A DNA stretch of 5,493 nt, from positions 1 to 5,493 of the forward strand of contig JAUXEQ010000110.1 in NCBI GenBank assembly GCA_030620455.1. The letters are read 5' to 3'. The stretch's first letter is position 1. Every line of letters begins with the position of its first letter. The notes below the pieces were generated by a model. It saw only the letters and a list, made by a program, of their open reading frames with translations. It did no database searches and was not told where the DNA came from. This DNA is from a bacterium (GTDB lineage Bacteria > UBP14 > UBA6098 > B30-G16). Positions 1 through 5,493 of this stretch are shown here, piece by piece. Made by a program: the position numbers and the translations under genes.

Positions 1-2
1 AA

Positions 3-191
3 CTATATGCAACCGGTTCACTCGAATCCGTTGCAGATCTTATTTTTGAAATCGAGGATATGAATGAAGCTGTTGCACCGAAAAAAATTCTTCTAACCAG
101 GTCAAAAAAGAATTACGACTTACAGTTAATTCTGGGTCTATATAGATTTTTCAAAGCTTTGGACACAACATCGGTTGCATCTTCAAAATAG
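3..191 (+). CDS. C-terminal fragment of a probable PilO/GspM-like pilus assembly inner-membrane protein (5' end outside window)
   Basis: An open frame enters from the left edge and ends at TAG 189-191, giving 62 residues that begin LYATGSLESVADLIFEIEDM. The pattern is a 'sGsl..v..li..iE' strand-helix, then a strand around 'APKKILLTRSKK', then 'LQLILGLYRFF'. This resembles the last part of the ferredoxin-like periplasmic domain of PilO/GspM proteins, which in that family form the inner-membrane alignment subcomplex of type IV pili or type II secretion with PilN and PilM. The start, coiled coil and membrane anchor lie outside the window, so the family call rests on one short pattern. The tail 'KALDTTSVASSK' looks like a disordered end. 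No pilP- or pilQ-like gene follows; the next gene is convergent. The reading frame is well supported; the function is tentative. Confidence 0.5.
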   Translation, partial: LYATGSLESVADLIFEIEDMNEAVAPKKILLTRSKKNYDLQLILGLYRFFKALDTTSVASSK

Positions 192-398
192 ATGCCTCCA
201 AAATCCAACAAAAACTCAGATAACATTCACAATGGCAATGCAAAGATTTGTGGATTCTTATACTTTGTAGGATTTATTTGAGTGTAGTTTTTAGCACAAT
301 TTAAAGACAATTTTCATTAAAAATAGCATGAACAATTTGCATAAAATACGATAAGAGATTCTCTATCTAATCCTATTTATAACTTAGCACACTGAAAT
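192..398. other. Convergent intergenic region, no gene seen
   Basis: This AT-rich gap lies between the ends of the PilO-like gene and galT, so it should contain transcription ends for both strands. Two weak structures are visible. Bases 214-223 (ACTCAGATAA) can pair with 274-283 (TTATTTGAGT) through one G-U pair across a 50-base loop, and a short T run follows at about 287-292. Bases 350-367 (GATAAGAGATTCTCTATC) form a small bulged stem with a 3-base loop; read on the minus strand it is followed by a T-rich stretch. Neither is a convincing intrinsic terminator. No coding frame, promoter or RNA gene is evident. Confidence 0.5.
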
Positions 399-1436
399 TT
401 AACTGTCAACCATTCTAAGAAATTCCGCAGCAGTTTCTGGTGGAGTTGGGTTAATATAGAATCCTGAACCCCATTCGAAACCCGCCACTTTGGTTAAGCG
501 TGGTATAATTTCCAAATGCCAATGCCAATCATACGGTAAAGTTTCCCAATAAAATGGTCTACCCGGTCTATAAGAAGTATTAGGAGAGGTATGTATTATG
601 AAGTTATATGGAGGATCGTTAAGAGCTACTCGAAGCCTGTGCAGAATATTCTTAAGAGCTTCACCGAAAGCCATTAAATCCTCATCACAAGTCTTTGAAT
701 AATCGTGAAAGTGGTATCTCGGCAGAAGCCAAATTTCAAAGGGGAATCGACTTGCAAACGGACATAAAGCTATAAATTTCTCTGTGGTAAATACAATACG
801 CTTATGAAGAGCCAACTCCTGATTAATAATATCGCAGAAAAGACACCTTTCCTTCTCTCTGTAGTGCTCCTTAGCGGAATCCAATTCAGTGGCAACAGTT
901 CTGGGTGTTATTGGTGTAGCAATAAGCTGAGAATGAGGGTGAGCCAACGATGCTCCCGCAATATCTCCATAGTTTTTAAATATCTGGACATACCTAAGTC
1001 GTTTATCTTGATGAAGATCGGCAATCCTATCTCTATATGCTTTTACTATATCAAACACATCCATAATATCCATTTCCCCCAAATGAGCACAATGTTCTGG
1101 AGTTTCAATTATTACTTCATGTGCTCCAATCCCATCCATAAGGTCATATATTCCCAAACCTCTTCTGTTAAGATTCCCCTCAACTCTCAGAGCTGGAAAT
1201 TTGTTAGGTATTATTCTCATTTTCCAGCCCGGTGTATTAGGCTTGCTATTATCAGGTCTTAGTGCGAAAATTTCAGGTGGCGTCTTGTCTTCGTTACCGG
1301 TACAAAATGGACATGAAGCCAAAGTACCTTTCCGCGATGTTACTTCAATATCGGCAAAATCCTTAGGTCGTTTACTTCTACCGAGTGCGATAATTACCCA
1401 TCTTTTCTGAACTGGGTCGTGTCTGAGTTCCGACAT
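399..1436 (-). CDS. galT: Galactose-1-phosphate uridylyltransferase
   Basis: GalT exchanges UMP between UDP-glucose and galactose-1-phosphate in the cytoplasm (Leloir pathway). The 345-residue length is normal for the family. The N-terminus 'ELRHDPVQKRWVIIA' and 'RPKDF' is the typical GalT opening. The first half holds CPFC at 42-45 and H115 in 'ETPEH', which match the E. coli zinc ligands. 'GASLAHPHSQ' at 161-170 holds the active-site HPHxQ: H168 is the expected uridylylated histidine and Q170 the partner glutamine. E184, H282, H305 and H307 (in 'DWHWHLEIIPR') align by position with the second metal site of E. coli GalT. The second half opens with 'CLFCDIINQE' (198-207), a HIT-family style CxxC absent from E. 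coli GalT as I remember it. The ATG has AGGAGG five bases upstream. Last gene of the minus-strand cluster. No galK or galE is in the window. Confidence 0.95.
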   Translation of the reverse strand: MSELRHDPVQKRWVIIALGRSKRPKDFADIEVTSRKGTLASCPFCTGNEDKTPPEIFALRPDNSKPNTPGWKMRIIPNKFPALRVEGNLNRRGLGIYDLMDGIGAHEVIIETPEHCAHLGEMDIMDVFDIVKAYRDRIADLHQDKRLRYVQIFKNYGDIAGASLAHPHSQLIATPITPRTVATELDSAKEHYREKERCLFCDIINQELALHKRIVFTTEKFIALCPFASRFPFEIWLLPRYHFHDYSKTCDEDLMAFGEALKNILHRLRVALNDPPYNFIIHTSPNTSYRPGRPFYWETLPYDWHWHLEIIPRLTKVAGFEWGSGFYINPTPPETAAEFLRMVDS

Positions 1437-1448
1437 TAGTGCCTCCTA
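1437..1448 (-). promoter_or_regulatory. galT ribosome binding site overlapping the upstream stop codon
   Basis: On the minus strand the sequence is TAGGAGGCACTA followed by the galT ATG. The TAG stop of the radical SAM gene (1448-1446) is also the first part of the Shine-Dalgarno sequence AGGAGG (1447-1442), which sits five bases from the start. A ribosome ending the upstream gene therefore sits on the galT initiation site. This arrangement usually means translational coupling and supports one transcript for the two genes. Confidence 0.85.
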
Positions 1449-2375
1449 TTGGGCATTATGTTGTATTCTAAAATATTTATCTGAGGTTTTCATTACAAGC
1501 TTTTTAGCAACAAGAGCATTAAGAGCCTCATCAACCTTTGATTCGTCGATTCCTAATACATTAGCAATATTGCTTACTTGTTCAGGTCGACGTTTAAGTA
1601 TATCGAAAATCGTATTAGCTAAATTCGCAATTTCTAACGCTCTTGGGGAAGGCGGCGAAAACTTGCCTACTACACGACATTTTGGACCAAACAATTTGCA
1701 AGCTAATTTTATCTTATCTTCATCGGGTGGCACCACCCATTTTTCTGCAGGTGGACGAACTGGTGTATTAATATCAATATACGACAATGGTAGTGAATAC
1801 AAAAACACTGCTAACTTTTTTAATTGCTCTACCGAGTCGTTAACTCCTTCAACTAACATAACTTCAGCCCATATCTCTCCCTTGAATTCACTGCAAAATT
1901 TAATCAACCCATTTTTATATCTTTCGAAATCGTCATTCCGGTTTGGTCTATGAAGTCTGAGATATGTATCTCTATCTGGTGAGGATATCGTTGGTACAAC
2001 AAGATCTGCCTTCTCAATCTCCACTCGAATATCCTTACGCCATAGAGTGCTCCCATTTGTTAATATAGCTAATTTTTTGTGTTTGAAGTTATCTACAACA
2101 AATTTAACCATCCTCCCCAGATGAGCCCATAAAGTGGGCTCACCCCTTCCTGAAAAAGTTATATAATCAGCAATTCCACCATCTTTAAAGAAAGTGTATA
2201 ATTCCTCCTCGATTATTTGCGGCTCGACACCCTCAATTTTCTCAAACCCAAGCGGCTTTTTATTTCCAAGCTGACAATATATACAATTATGATTGCAGCT
2301 TTTCTTTAAAAAAGGATCTATACCTAACGAAAACCCCAATCTTCTCGACGGAACCGGTCCATATAAATAGTGCAT
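1446..2375 (-). CDS. Radical SAM protein of the COG0731 type with C-terminal winged helix
   Basis: A 309-residue radical SAM enzyme. 'CNHNCIYC' at 27-34 is the CxxxCxxC motif (C27, C31, C34) that binds the 4Fe-4S cluster used to cleave S-adenosylmethionine, and 'SGRGEPTL' (75-82) is the GxGEP SAM-binding loop. 'LTNGST' (105-110) and 'INTPVRPPAE' (202-211) also fit the family, as does the opening 'YGPVPSRRLGFSLGID'. Residues about 255-305 ('IFDILKRRP...IANVLGIDESKVDEALNALVAKKLV') look like a winged helix-turn-helix. COG0731 is often labelled wyosine-tRNA synthesis after the archaeal/eukaryotic TYW1 enzymes, but bacteria do not normally make wyosine, so the substrate is unknown. The ATG has GGAGGT five bases upstream. 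The gap to the upstream kinase gene is 60 bases, without an obvious promoter or strong terminator, and galT follows after 9 bases. Confidence 0.88.
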   Translation of the reverse strand: MHYLYGPVPSRRLGFSLGIDPFLKKSCNHNCIYCQLGNKKPLGFEKIEGVEPQIIEEELYTFFKDGGIADYITFSGRGEPTLWAHLGRMVKFVVDNFKHKKLAILTNGSTLWRKDIRVEIEKADLVVPTISSPDRDTYLRLHRPNRNDDFERYKNGLIKFCSEFKGEIWAEVMLVEGVNDSVEQLKKLAVFLYSLPLSYIDINTPVRPPAEKWVVPPDEDKIKLACKLFGPKCRVVGKFSPPSPRALEIANLANTIFDILKRRPEQVSNIANVLGIDESKVDEALNALVAKKLVMKTSDKYFRIQHNAQ

Positions 2376-2435
2376 CCAGTACCTCCCTAAAATGAAAAAA
2401 CGAGTATCGACAAGCTCTTAAAATATTTCAGAAAC

Positions 2436-3101
2436 TCAAATTGCTAACAAAATATGCCCATGAATACCTATTTGAAGAACTGCACCGACAATTATCGGGA
2501 CAGTAAGATTATCGTCGAGGAAAAACGAAACCAATTCCACACAAGTTGCCAATGCTGCTCCAATAAGTTTCCAGAAAATCGGGACACCCGGAATTATCAA
2601 ACCTGCCAAAAAAGCGGTAACAAAGAAAGATAATGTTCCCTCAACAGTTTTCTTTCTATACGAACCGTCAGGATTACTATGTGAATAAATCTTGTTTCTT
2701 CCAAAAATTCTACCACCGATCGCAGCGAAAGTGTCCCCCACAATTGTAAAAAGAATAACTAGAGCAGCAATATTTGAACTAAATAACAATATTGATAATG
2801 CACTTCCAGCAAGAATATATGAACCTCCAGAAAGTGTTCTTCTTTCCCATGATCGATAAACATGTCTGAAAAAACTTTTATATATGAATCTTCTGTATCT
2901 AAGACTGTATATTCTCAGTAAATCGATGAATATTATAAACATAGCAGCTGCACCAATTAAGGAAATTGCGTTTTTTCTGCTACATGTCAGACATAAAATT
3001 GGAATTATAATGGCAATAAAATTAGTAGACTTCCGAATCAATTCCTTTATTATTTTCGTTAGCTTCAACATTTCAATTGCCACTACATGGATATTCATCA
3101 T
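2436..3101 (-). CDS. Dolichol/phytol-kinase-like CTP-dependent lipid kinase (SEC59/DGK1 family), integral membrane
   Basis: A 221-residue very hydrophobic protein with about six or seven membrane segments (near 27-40, 45-63, 93-109, 111-131, 155-175, 176-195, 200-220). The family marks are 'KELIRK' near the N-terminus (19-24), 'ERRTLSGGSYIL' (86-97), and the core 'GDTFAAIGGRIFGRNKI' (122-138) followed by 'KKTVEGTLSFF' (150-160). These match the SEC59/DGK1/VTE5 group, whose members use CTP to phosphorylate dolichol, phytol or diacylglycerol; bacterial members are often labelled phosphatidate cytidylyltransferase. The lipid substrate cannot be told from sequence. The start is uncertain: ATG at 3101 overlaps the upstream TPR gene by 29 bases and has no clear ribosome binding site, while M11 (ATG 3071-3069) begins one base after that gene's TGA and would suit stop-restart coupling. 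Either way it is tightly joined to its neighbour. Confidence 0.82.
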   Translation of the reverse strand: MMNIHVVAIEMLKLTKIIKELIRKSTNFIAIIIPILCLTCSRKNAISLIGAAAMFIIFIDLLRIYSLRYRRFIYKSFFRHVYRSWERRTLSGGSYILAGSALSILLFSSNIAALVILFTIVGDTFAAIGGRIFGRNKIYSHSNPDGSYRKKTVEGTLSFFVTAFLAGLIIPGVPIFWKLIGAALATCVELVSFFLDDNLTVPIIVGAVLQIGIHGHILLAI

Positions 3102-4002
3102 AAATTATTACTGGTGAATGTGGAACTTCGCTTAATGTTCGATTATAAAGTTCGTTCTCTTGTTCAACATTAATTATATCTGCTCCAACAAACGATCCGT
3201 ATATGTTACCCAAATAAAAGAACACACTCACAAACGCCATAATAACAGAAAATGTATGATCTTTATCCCAGTAATACACAGAAAGCCCACCGGAAACACT
3301 AATGATTGAAAAAGAAAAAAAACAATCACCCCATCTTCCACAATATCCCCTTCCAAGACCAGGAACAAACGAGGATAGAACAGCAGCCAAAAACGGGCTT
3401 TTTCTATACATGTTTTCACCGTATTTAGATCGTTGTTTGAGAAAGCTTATGCTTCCTTTAAATGAATAATTTAGGTCCTCGTCGATAATTGATTTGAAAA
3501 CATTAGTAGCCTTCGCATATTTTCTTTTTCCAAAAAGTGCCCAGCCATACAGATATTTCATCGCCGAGCTTGAGGTATCGTTTATTACCAAAATAGAATC
3601 GAAATTCTCAGTAAGCAGATATGTCAGTCCTATTCTATATTTCGAGTAATTCTCTCGTTCCGGAAATTGAATCCCAAATGATTCATATAACAATCTTGCT
3701 TCTTTAAAATTGCGAGCTTTCTCCTTGCAGATAGCTGCCTTAAATAGCGTATGTGCTGCACAATCATCCTCAGTAAAGAAAAAATTGAATCTCAAATATT
3801 CAATAGCTGCTCTATCGAATTCACCCAACTCATAAAGGTGTTCCGCAAAGTCCAGTATTTCTTCTTTCCCGTATGGACAGCGAATGTTATTGCTTATATA
3901 TACAGTTTCAACTTCAACCTGTTTAATGATTTGCAGATCAGTGGAAAGTGTTCCAGCAAAGCAAAATGAAACTAATGTGAACACAAAAATAATGTATCTC
4001 AA
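3073..4002 (-). CDS. Exported TPR-repeat protein with C-terminal PGLG-type membrane domain, function unknown
   Basis: A 309-residue protein with a signal-peptide-like start, MRYIIFVFTLVSFCFA, and a likely signal peptidase I site after A16 (no lipobox at C14). Residues about 46-175 form four TPR-like helix pairs ('AEHLYELGEFDRAAIEYLRF', 'FKAAICKEKARNFKEARLLYESF', 'YRIGLTYLLTENFDSI', 'YLYGWALFGKRKYAKATNVF'), suggesting a protein-binding scaffold. From about 201 comes a hydrophobic domain, 'KSPFLAAVLSSFVPGLGRGY', then segments near 225-243 and 250-275 ending 'LGNIYGSFVGADIINVE'. This resembles a widespread uncharacterised group of TPR membrane proteins with a PGxGxxYxG motif, sometimes found near yidD; no yidD is seen here. 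The TTG start is the only usable one: an in-frame TAA lies 15 bases upstream, GGAGG sits five bases before the TTG, and the next methionine is residue 148. First gene of the minus-strand cluster. Confidence 0.8.
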   Translation of the reverse strand: MRYIIFVFTLVSFCFAGTLSTDLQIIKQVEVETVYISNNIRCPYGKEEILDFAEHLYELGEFDRAAIEYLRFNFFFTEDDCAAHTLFKAAICKEKARNFKEARLLYESFGIQFPERENYSKYRIGLTYLLTENFDSILVINDTSSSAMKYLYGWALFGKRKYAKATNVFKSIIDEDLNYSFKGSISFLKQRSKYGENMYRKSPFLAAVLSSFVPGLGRGYCGRWGDCFFSFSIISVSGGLSVYYWDKDHTFSVIMAFVSVFFYLGNIYGSFVGADIINVEQENELYNRTLSEVPHSPVIIYDEYPCSGN

Positions 4003-4013
4003 TATTTCCTCCG
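4003..4013 (-). promoter_or_regulatory. Ribosome binding site that fixes the TTG start of the TPR gene
   Basis: Read on the minus strand, CGGAGGAAATA precedes the TTG codon (4002-4000). GGAGG at 4012-4008 is a strong Shine-Dalgarno match at five bases, the same spacing as for the radical SAM gene and galT. The signal-peptide-like sequence begins immediately after the TTG. Confidence 0.8.
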
Positions 4014-4025
4014 AAAATTAAACCA

Positions 4026-4054
4026 AATTTAATCTCATTCAATCGGCAAATCAA
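4026..4054 (-). promoter_or_regulatory. Candidate sigma-70-type promoter for the TPR-kinase-radical SAM-galT cluster
   Basis: On the minus strand TTGATT (4054-4049) is followed after exactly 17 bases by TAAATT (4031-4026). Each hexamer matches four of six consensus bases, and the pair lies 23 bases upstream of the TTG start, which leaves a short leader. In AT-rich DNA such matches arise by chance, so this is only a reasonable candidate. Confidence 0.4.
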
Positions 4055-4090
4055 GTAGAAAGGAAAATTAGAAAATAACTTAAAAGGATG

Positions 4091-4118
4091 TTGAATCTAA
4101 TCTATCTTTTCATATTTT
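4091..4118 (+). promoter_or_regulatory. Weak candidate promoter for dnaB
   Basis: TTGAAT at 4091-4096 is followed after 16 bases by TATTTT at 4113-4118, inside the run CATATTTTATACC. Spacing and position (22 bases before the dnaB ATG) suit a sigma-70-type promoter, but the -10 match is poor and neighbouring registers are possible. Confidence 0.3.
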
Positions 4119-4125
4119 ATACCTT

Positions 4126-4133
4126 AAGGGGGG
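4126..4133 (+). promoter_or_regulatory. dnaB ribosome binding site
   Basis: AAGGGGGG lies seven bases before the ATG at 4141. An in-frame TAG at 4138-4140 directly before the ATG excludes any start further upstream, so the dnaB start is firm. The site overlaps the 8-base palindrome CCTTAAGG (4122-4129), which has no loop and is probably chance. Confidence 0.75.
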
Positions 4134-4140
4134 ATTATAG

Positions 4141-5493
4141 ATGACTGACCAAATAAGTAAAACCTTACCTCATTCACTGAAAGCAGAACACGCAGTAATC
4201 GGCGCTATGATATTATATCCAGATAAAAACGAGATCGGTCTGGATAAATTGGATCCAGGTATGTTCTATTATAAGAGACACACCACGATATTCTCTAGAA
4301 TTTCTGAATTATGCAATAAGGGACAACAAGTCGATAGCATTACGATAACCGATTCTTTAAAAAACCACGGAGAACTGGAAAATGTGGGAGGTAGTGAATA
4401 TATAATAGAATTAATAGAATCTGTGGTCTCGCCAATAAATTTTGAAGAGCATGTGAAAATAATTAAGGACTACGCAATTTTAAGGTCTGTAATACAGGCA
4501 TCTTCATCAACGGTTAGCGAGGCACTCTCGGCACCCGGTGATGTTAAAGAATTCCTCGATCGAGTAGAGGCAAAATTTTTTAATCTCACACAGTTCCGAA
4601 CAAGTAGTGATTTCATGCACATAAGAGCTATTCTTACCAATGTTCATGATGAAATTGTTTCTTGGACTAAGGATCACACCTTCAAAAGCGGTCTACGCTC
4701 AGGATACGATGATCTAGATGATTATCTTGCTGGCTTTCATCCGTCAGATTACATAGTTATAGCAGGACGAACAAGCTGCGGGAAGACAGCCTTTGCGTTA
4801 TCCCTTGCAAGAAAAATTGCTGTTCAAGTTAGTGAGAGAAAAAGAAAACCTGTTGCGATATTCAGCCTCGAGATGTCTGGCGAACAAGTGGCTTTGCGAA
4901 TATTATCTGCTGAAGCAAGAGTAAATTCGCATAAATTAAGAATGGGGAAACTAAGCAGTGGGGATCTTAACGAAATTGCACTCGCTGTCAAACGTCTTAT
5001 TAACGCTCCGATTTATATCGACGATTCACCAACCTTAACAGTTTTAGAGATGCGAGCAAAATCCAGAAGATTGGCTCGGCAAATTGATCTGGGTCTTATA
5101 ATCGTGGATTATCTTCAACTTATTACAACCCCCGGACGTTTCGACAACCGACAAGCAGAGGTTGCATCGATTTCCAGGTCACTTAAAGCTTTAGCCAGAG
5201 AGTTGAAAATCCCGGTTATCGCATTATCACAGCTATCTCGACGAGTCGAGGATTCAAGAGATTTTAGACCAAAGTTATCTCATCTGAGAGAATCCGGTGC
5301 TATCGAACAGGATGCGGATGTTGTTTTAATGATATACAGACCAGAAATTCACAATATTGATTCTATCAAAGTTTACGGTAAGGAGATGAATTCTGAAGGT
5401 ATATCAAACATTATTATTGCAAAGCAACGAAACGGTCCTACCGGTGACGTCTTTTTGGCTTTTGATAAAGAAACTATTTCGTTTGAACCGTTA
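4141..5493 (+). CDS. dnaB: Replicative DNA helicase DnaB, 3' end cut by window edge
   Basis: DnaB is the hexameric ring helicase that unwinds DNA 5'-3' at the replication fork and recruits primase. The window holds 451 open codons without a stop; the family is usually about 440-470 residues, so only a few are probably missing. The N-terminal domain (about 10-110) opens 'LPHSLKAEHAVIGAMIL', matching the usual 'LPhnleAEqsvLG'. A linker (about 110-180) leads to the RecA-like domain: Walker A 'GRTSCGKT' (209-216), 'FSLEMS' (241-246), Walker B 'IIVDYLQL' (320-327), 'ALSQLSR' (361-367), 'LRESGAIEQDADVV' (382-395), and 'KQRNGPTG' (428-435) with R430 as the expected arginine finger. Walker A differs from the usual RPSMGKT by T211 for proline and C213 for methionine or glycine; the lysine and threonine are intact. 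No intein or frameshift is visible. Divergent from the TPR gene cluster. Confidence 0.96.
   Translation, partial: MTDQISKTLPHSLKAEHAVIGAMILYPDKNEIGLDKLDPGMFYYKRHTTIFSRISELCNKGQQVDSITITDSLKNHGELENVGGSEYIIELIESVVSPINFEEHVKIIKDYAILRSVIQASSSTVSEALSAPGDVKEFLDRVEAKFFNLTQFRTSSDFMHIRAILTNVHDEIVSWTKDHTFKSGLRSGYDDLDDYLAGFHPSDYIVIAGRTSCGKTAFALSLARKIAVQVSERKRKPVAIFSLEMSGEQVALRILSAEARVNSHKLRMGKLSSGDLNEIALAVKRLINAPIYIDDSPTLTVLEMRAKSRRLARQIDLGLIIVDYLQLITTPGRFDNRQAEVASISRSLKALARELKIPVIALSQLSRRVEDSRDFRPKLSHLRESGAIEQDADVVLMIYRPEIHNIDSIKVYGKEMNSEGISNIIIAKQRNGPTGDVFLAFDKETISFEPL

Noticed and set aside
350..367. Small hairpin GATAAGAGATTCTCTATC as a galT terminator
   Set aside because: The stem is short, AT-rich and bulged, so it is not convincing as an intrinsic terminator.
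804..1410. Two plus-strand open frames (804-1262 and 1201-1410) opposite galT
   Set aside because: They are antisense to a strongly supported galT, have no recognisable motifs and no clear ribosome binding sites.
1570..1953. Plus-strand open frame of 127 codons
   Set aside because: It lies wholly opposite the radical SAM gene and its composition is that of a reverse-strand shadow.
2376..2435. Possible terminator or promoter between the lipid kinase and radical SAM genes (minus strand GAG...CTCG then a T6 run)
   Set aside because: The stem is only three base pairs and no acceptable -10/-35 pair is present; the gap looks like a plain intra-cluster spacer ending in the radical SAM ribosome binding site.
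2884..3117. Plus-strand frame of 77 codons, hydrophobic
   Set aside because: Its hydrophobicity mirrors the membrane segments of the lipid kinase on the other strand; no family features.
3228..3419. Minus-strand 63-codon frame inside the TPR gene
   Set aside because: It is out of frame within a coherent larger gene and has no independent start signal.
3751..3969. Plus-strand 72-codon frame
   Set aside because: It is antisense to the TPR gene and has no motifs or ribosome binding site.
1..5493. CRISPR array, tRNA/rRNA, insertion sequence, toxin-antitoxin or phage defence system
   Set aside because: I saw no regularly spaced repeats, transposase motifs, terminal inverted repeats or RNA-gene sequences. 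The dnaB has the full bacterial domain set and lies among chromosomal-type genes, so a phage origin is not indicated.

Overview
The window is ordinary AT-rich bacterial chromosome (about 35-40% G+C by eye) with the standard genetic code: TGA, TAG and TAA all end genes, and most starts have clear GGAGG-type ribosome binding sites. A probable pilus assembly protein of the PilO/GspM type and an outer-envelope style TPR protein suggest a Gram-negative, diderm bacterium. The oxygen-sensitive radical SAM protein and the style of GalT and TPR protein are reminiscent of anaerobic, uncultivated FCB-like or candidate-phylum lineages. The taxonomic guess is an inference of low confidence.

Layout. Positions 3-191 (+) hold the C-terminal end of a gene whose start lies off the left edge, probably a PilO-like pilus/secretion inner-membrane protein. 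A 207-base convergent intergenic region follows. From 4002 back to 399 runs a tight four-gene cluster on the minus strand, in transcription order: a secreted/membrane TPR protein starting at TTG; a small polytopic dolichol/phytol-kinase-like (SEC59 family) lipid kinase, overlapping or nearly touching it; a radical SAM protein of the COG0731 family with a C-terminal winged helix; and galactose-1-phosphate uridylyltransferase (galT). The galT ribosome binding site contains the stop codon of the radical SAM gene. A 138-base divergent region (4003-4140) carries promoter-like sequences for both directions. The replicative DNA helicase gene dnaB then runs rightward from 4141 and is cut by the right edge after 451 codons, close to its expected full length.

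How the genes fit together. GalT is a sugar-nucleotide enzyme (Leloir pathway). The SEC59-like kinase should phosphorylate a membrane isoprenoid or diacylglycerol, and the TPR protein appears to be an envelope protein. These three could all bear on envelope glycan or lipid metabolism, but only shared orientation and tight spacing support that. dnaB looks like an unrelated, divergently transcribed housekeeping gene.

I found no RNA genes, mobile elements, CRISPR arrays or defence systems. I see no convincing new system; the most useful leads are the unassigned roles of the radical SAM, lipid kinase and TPR genes.
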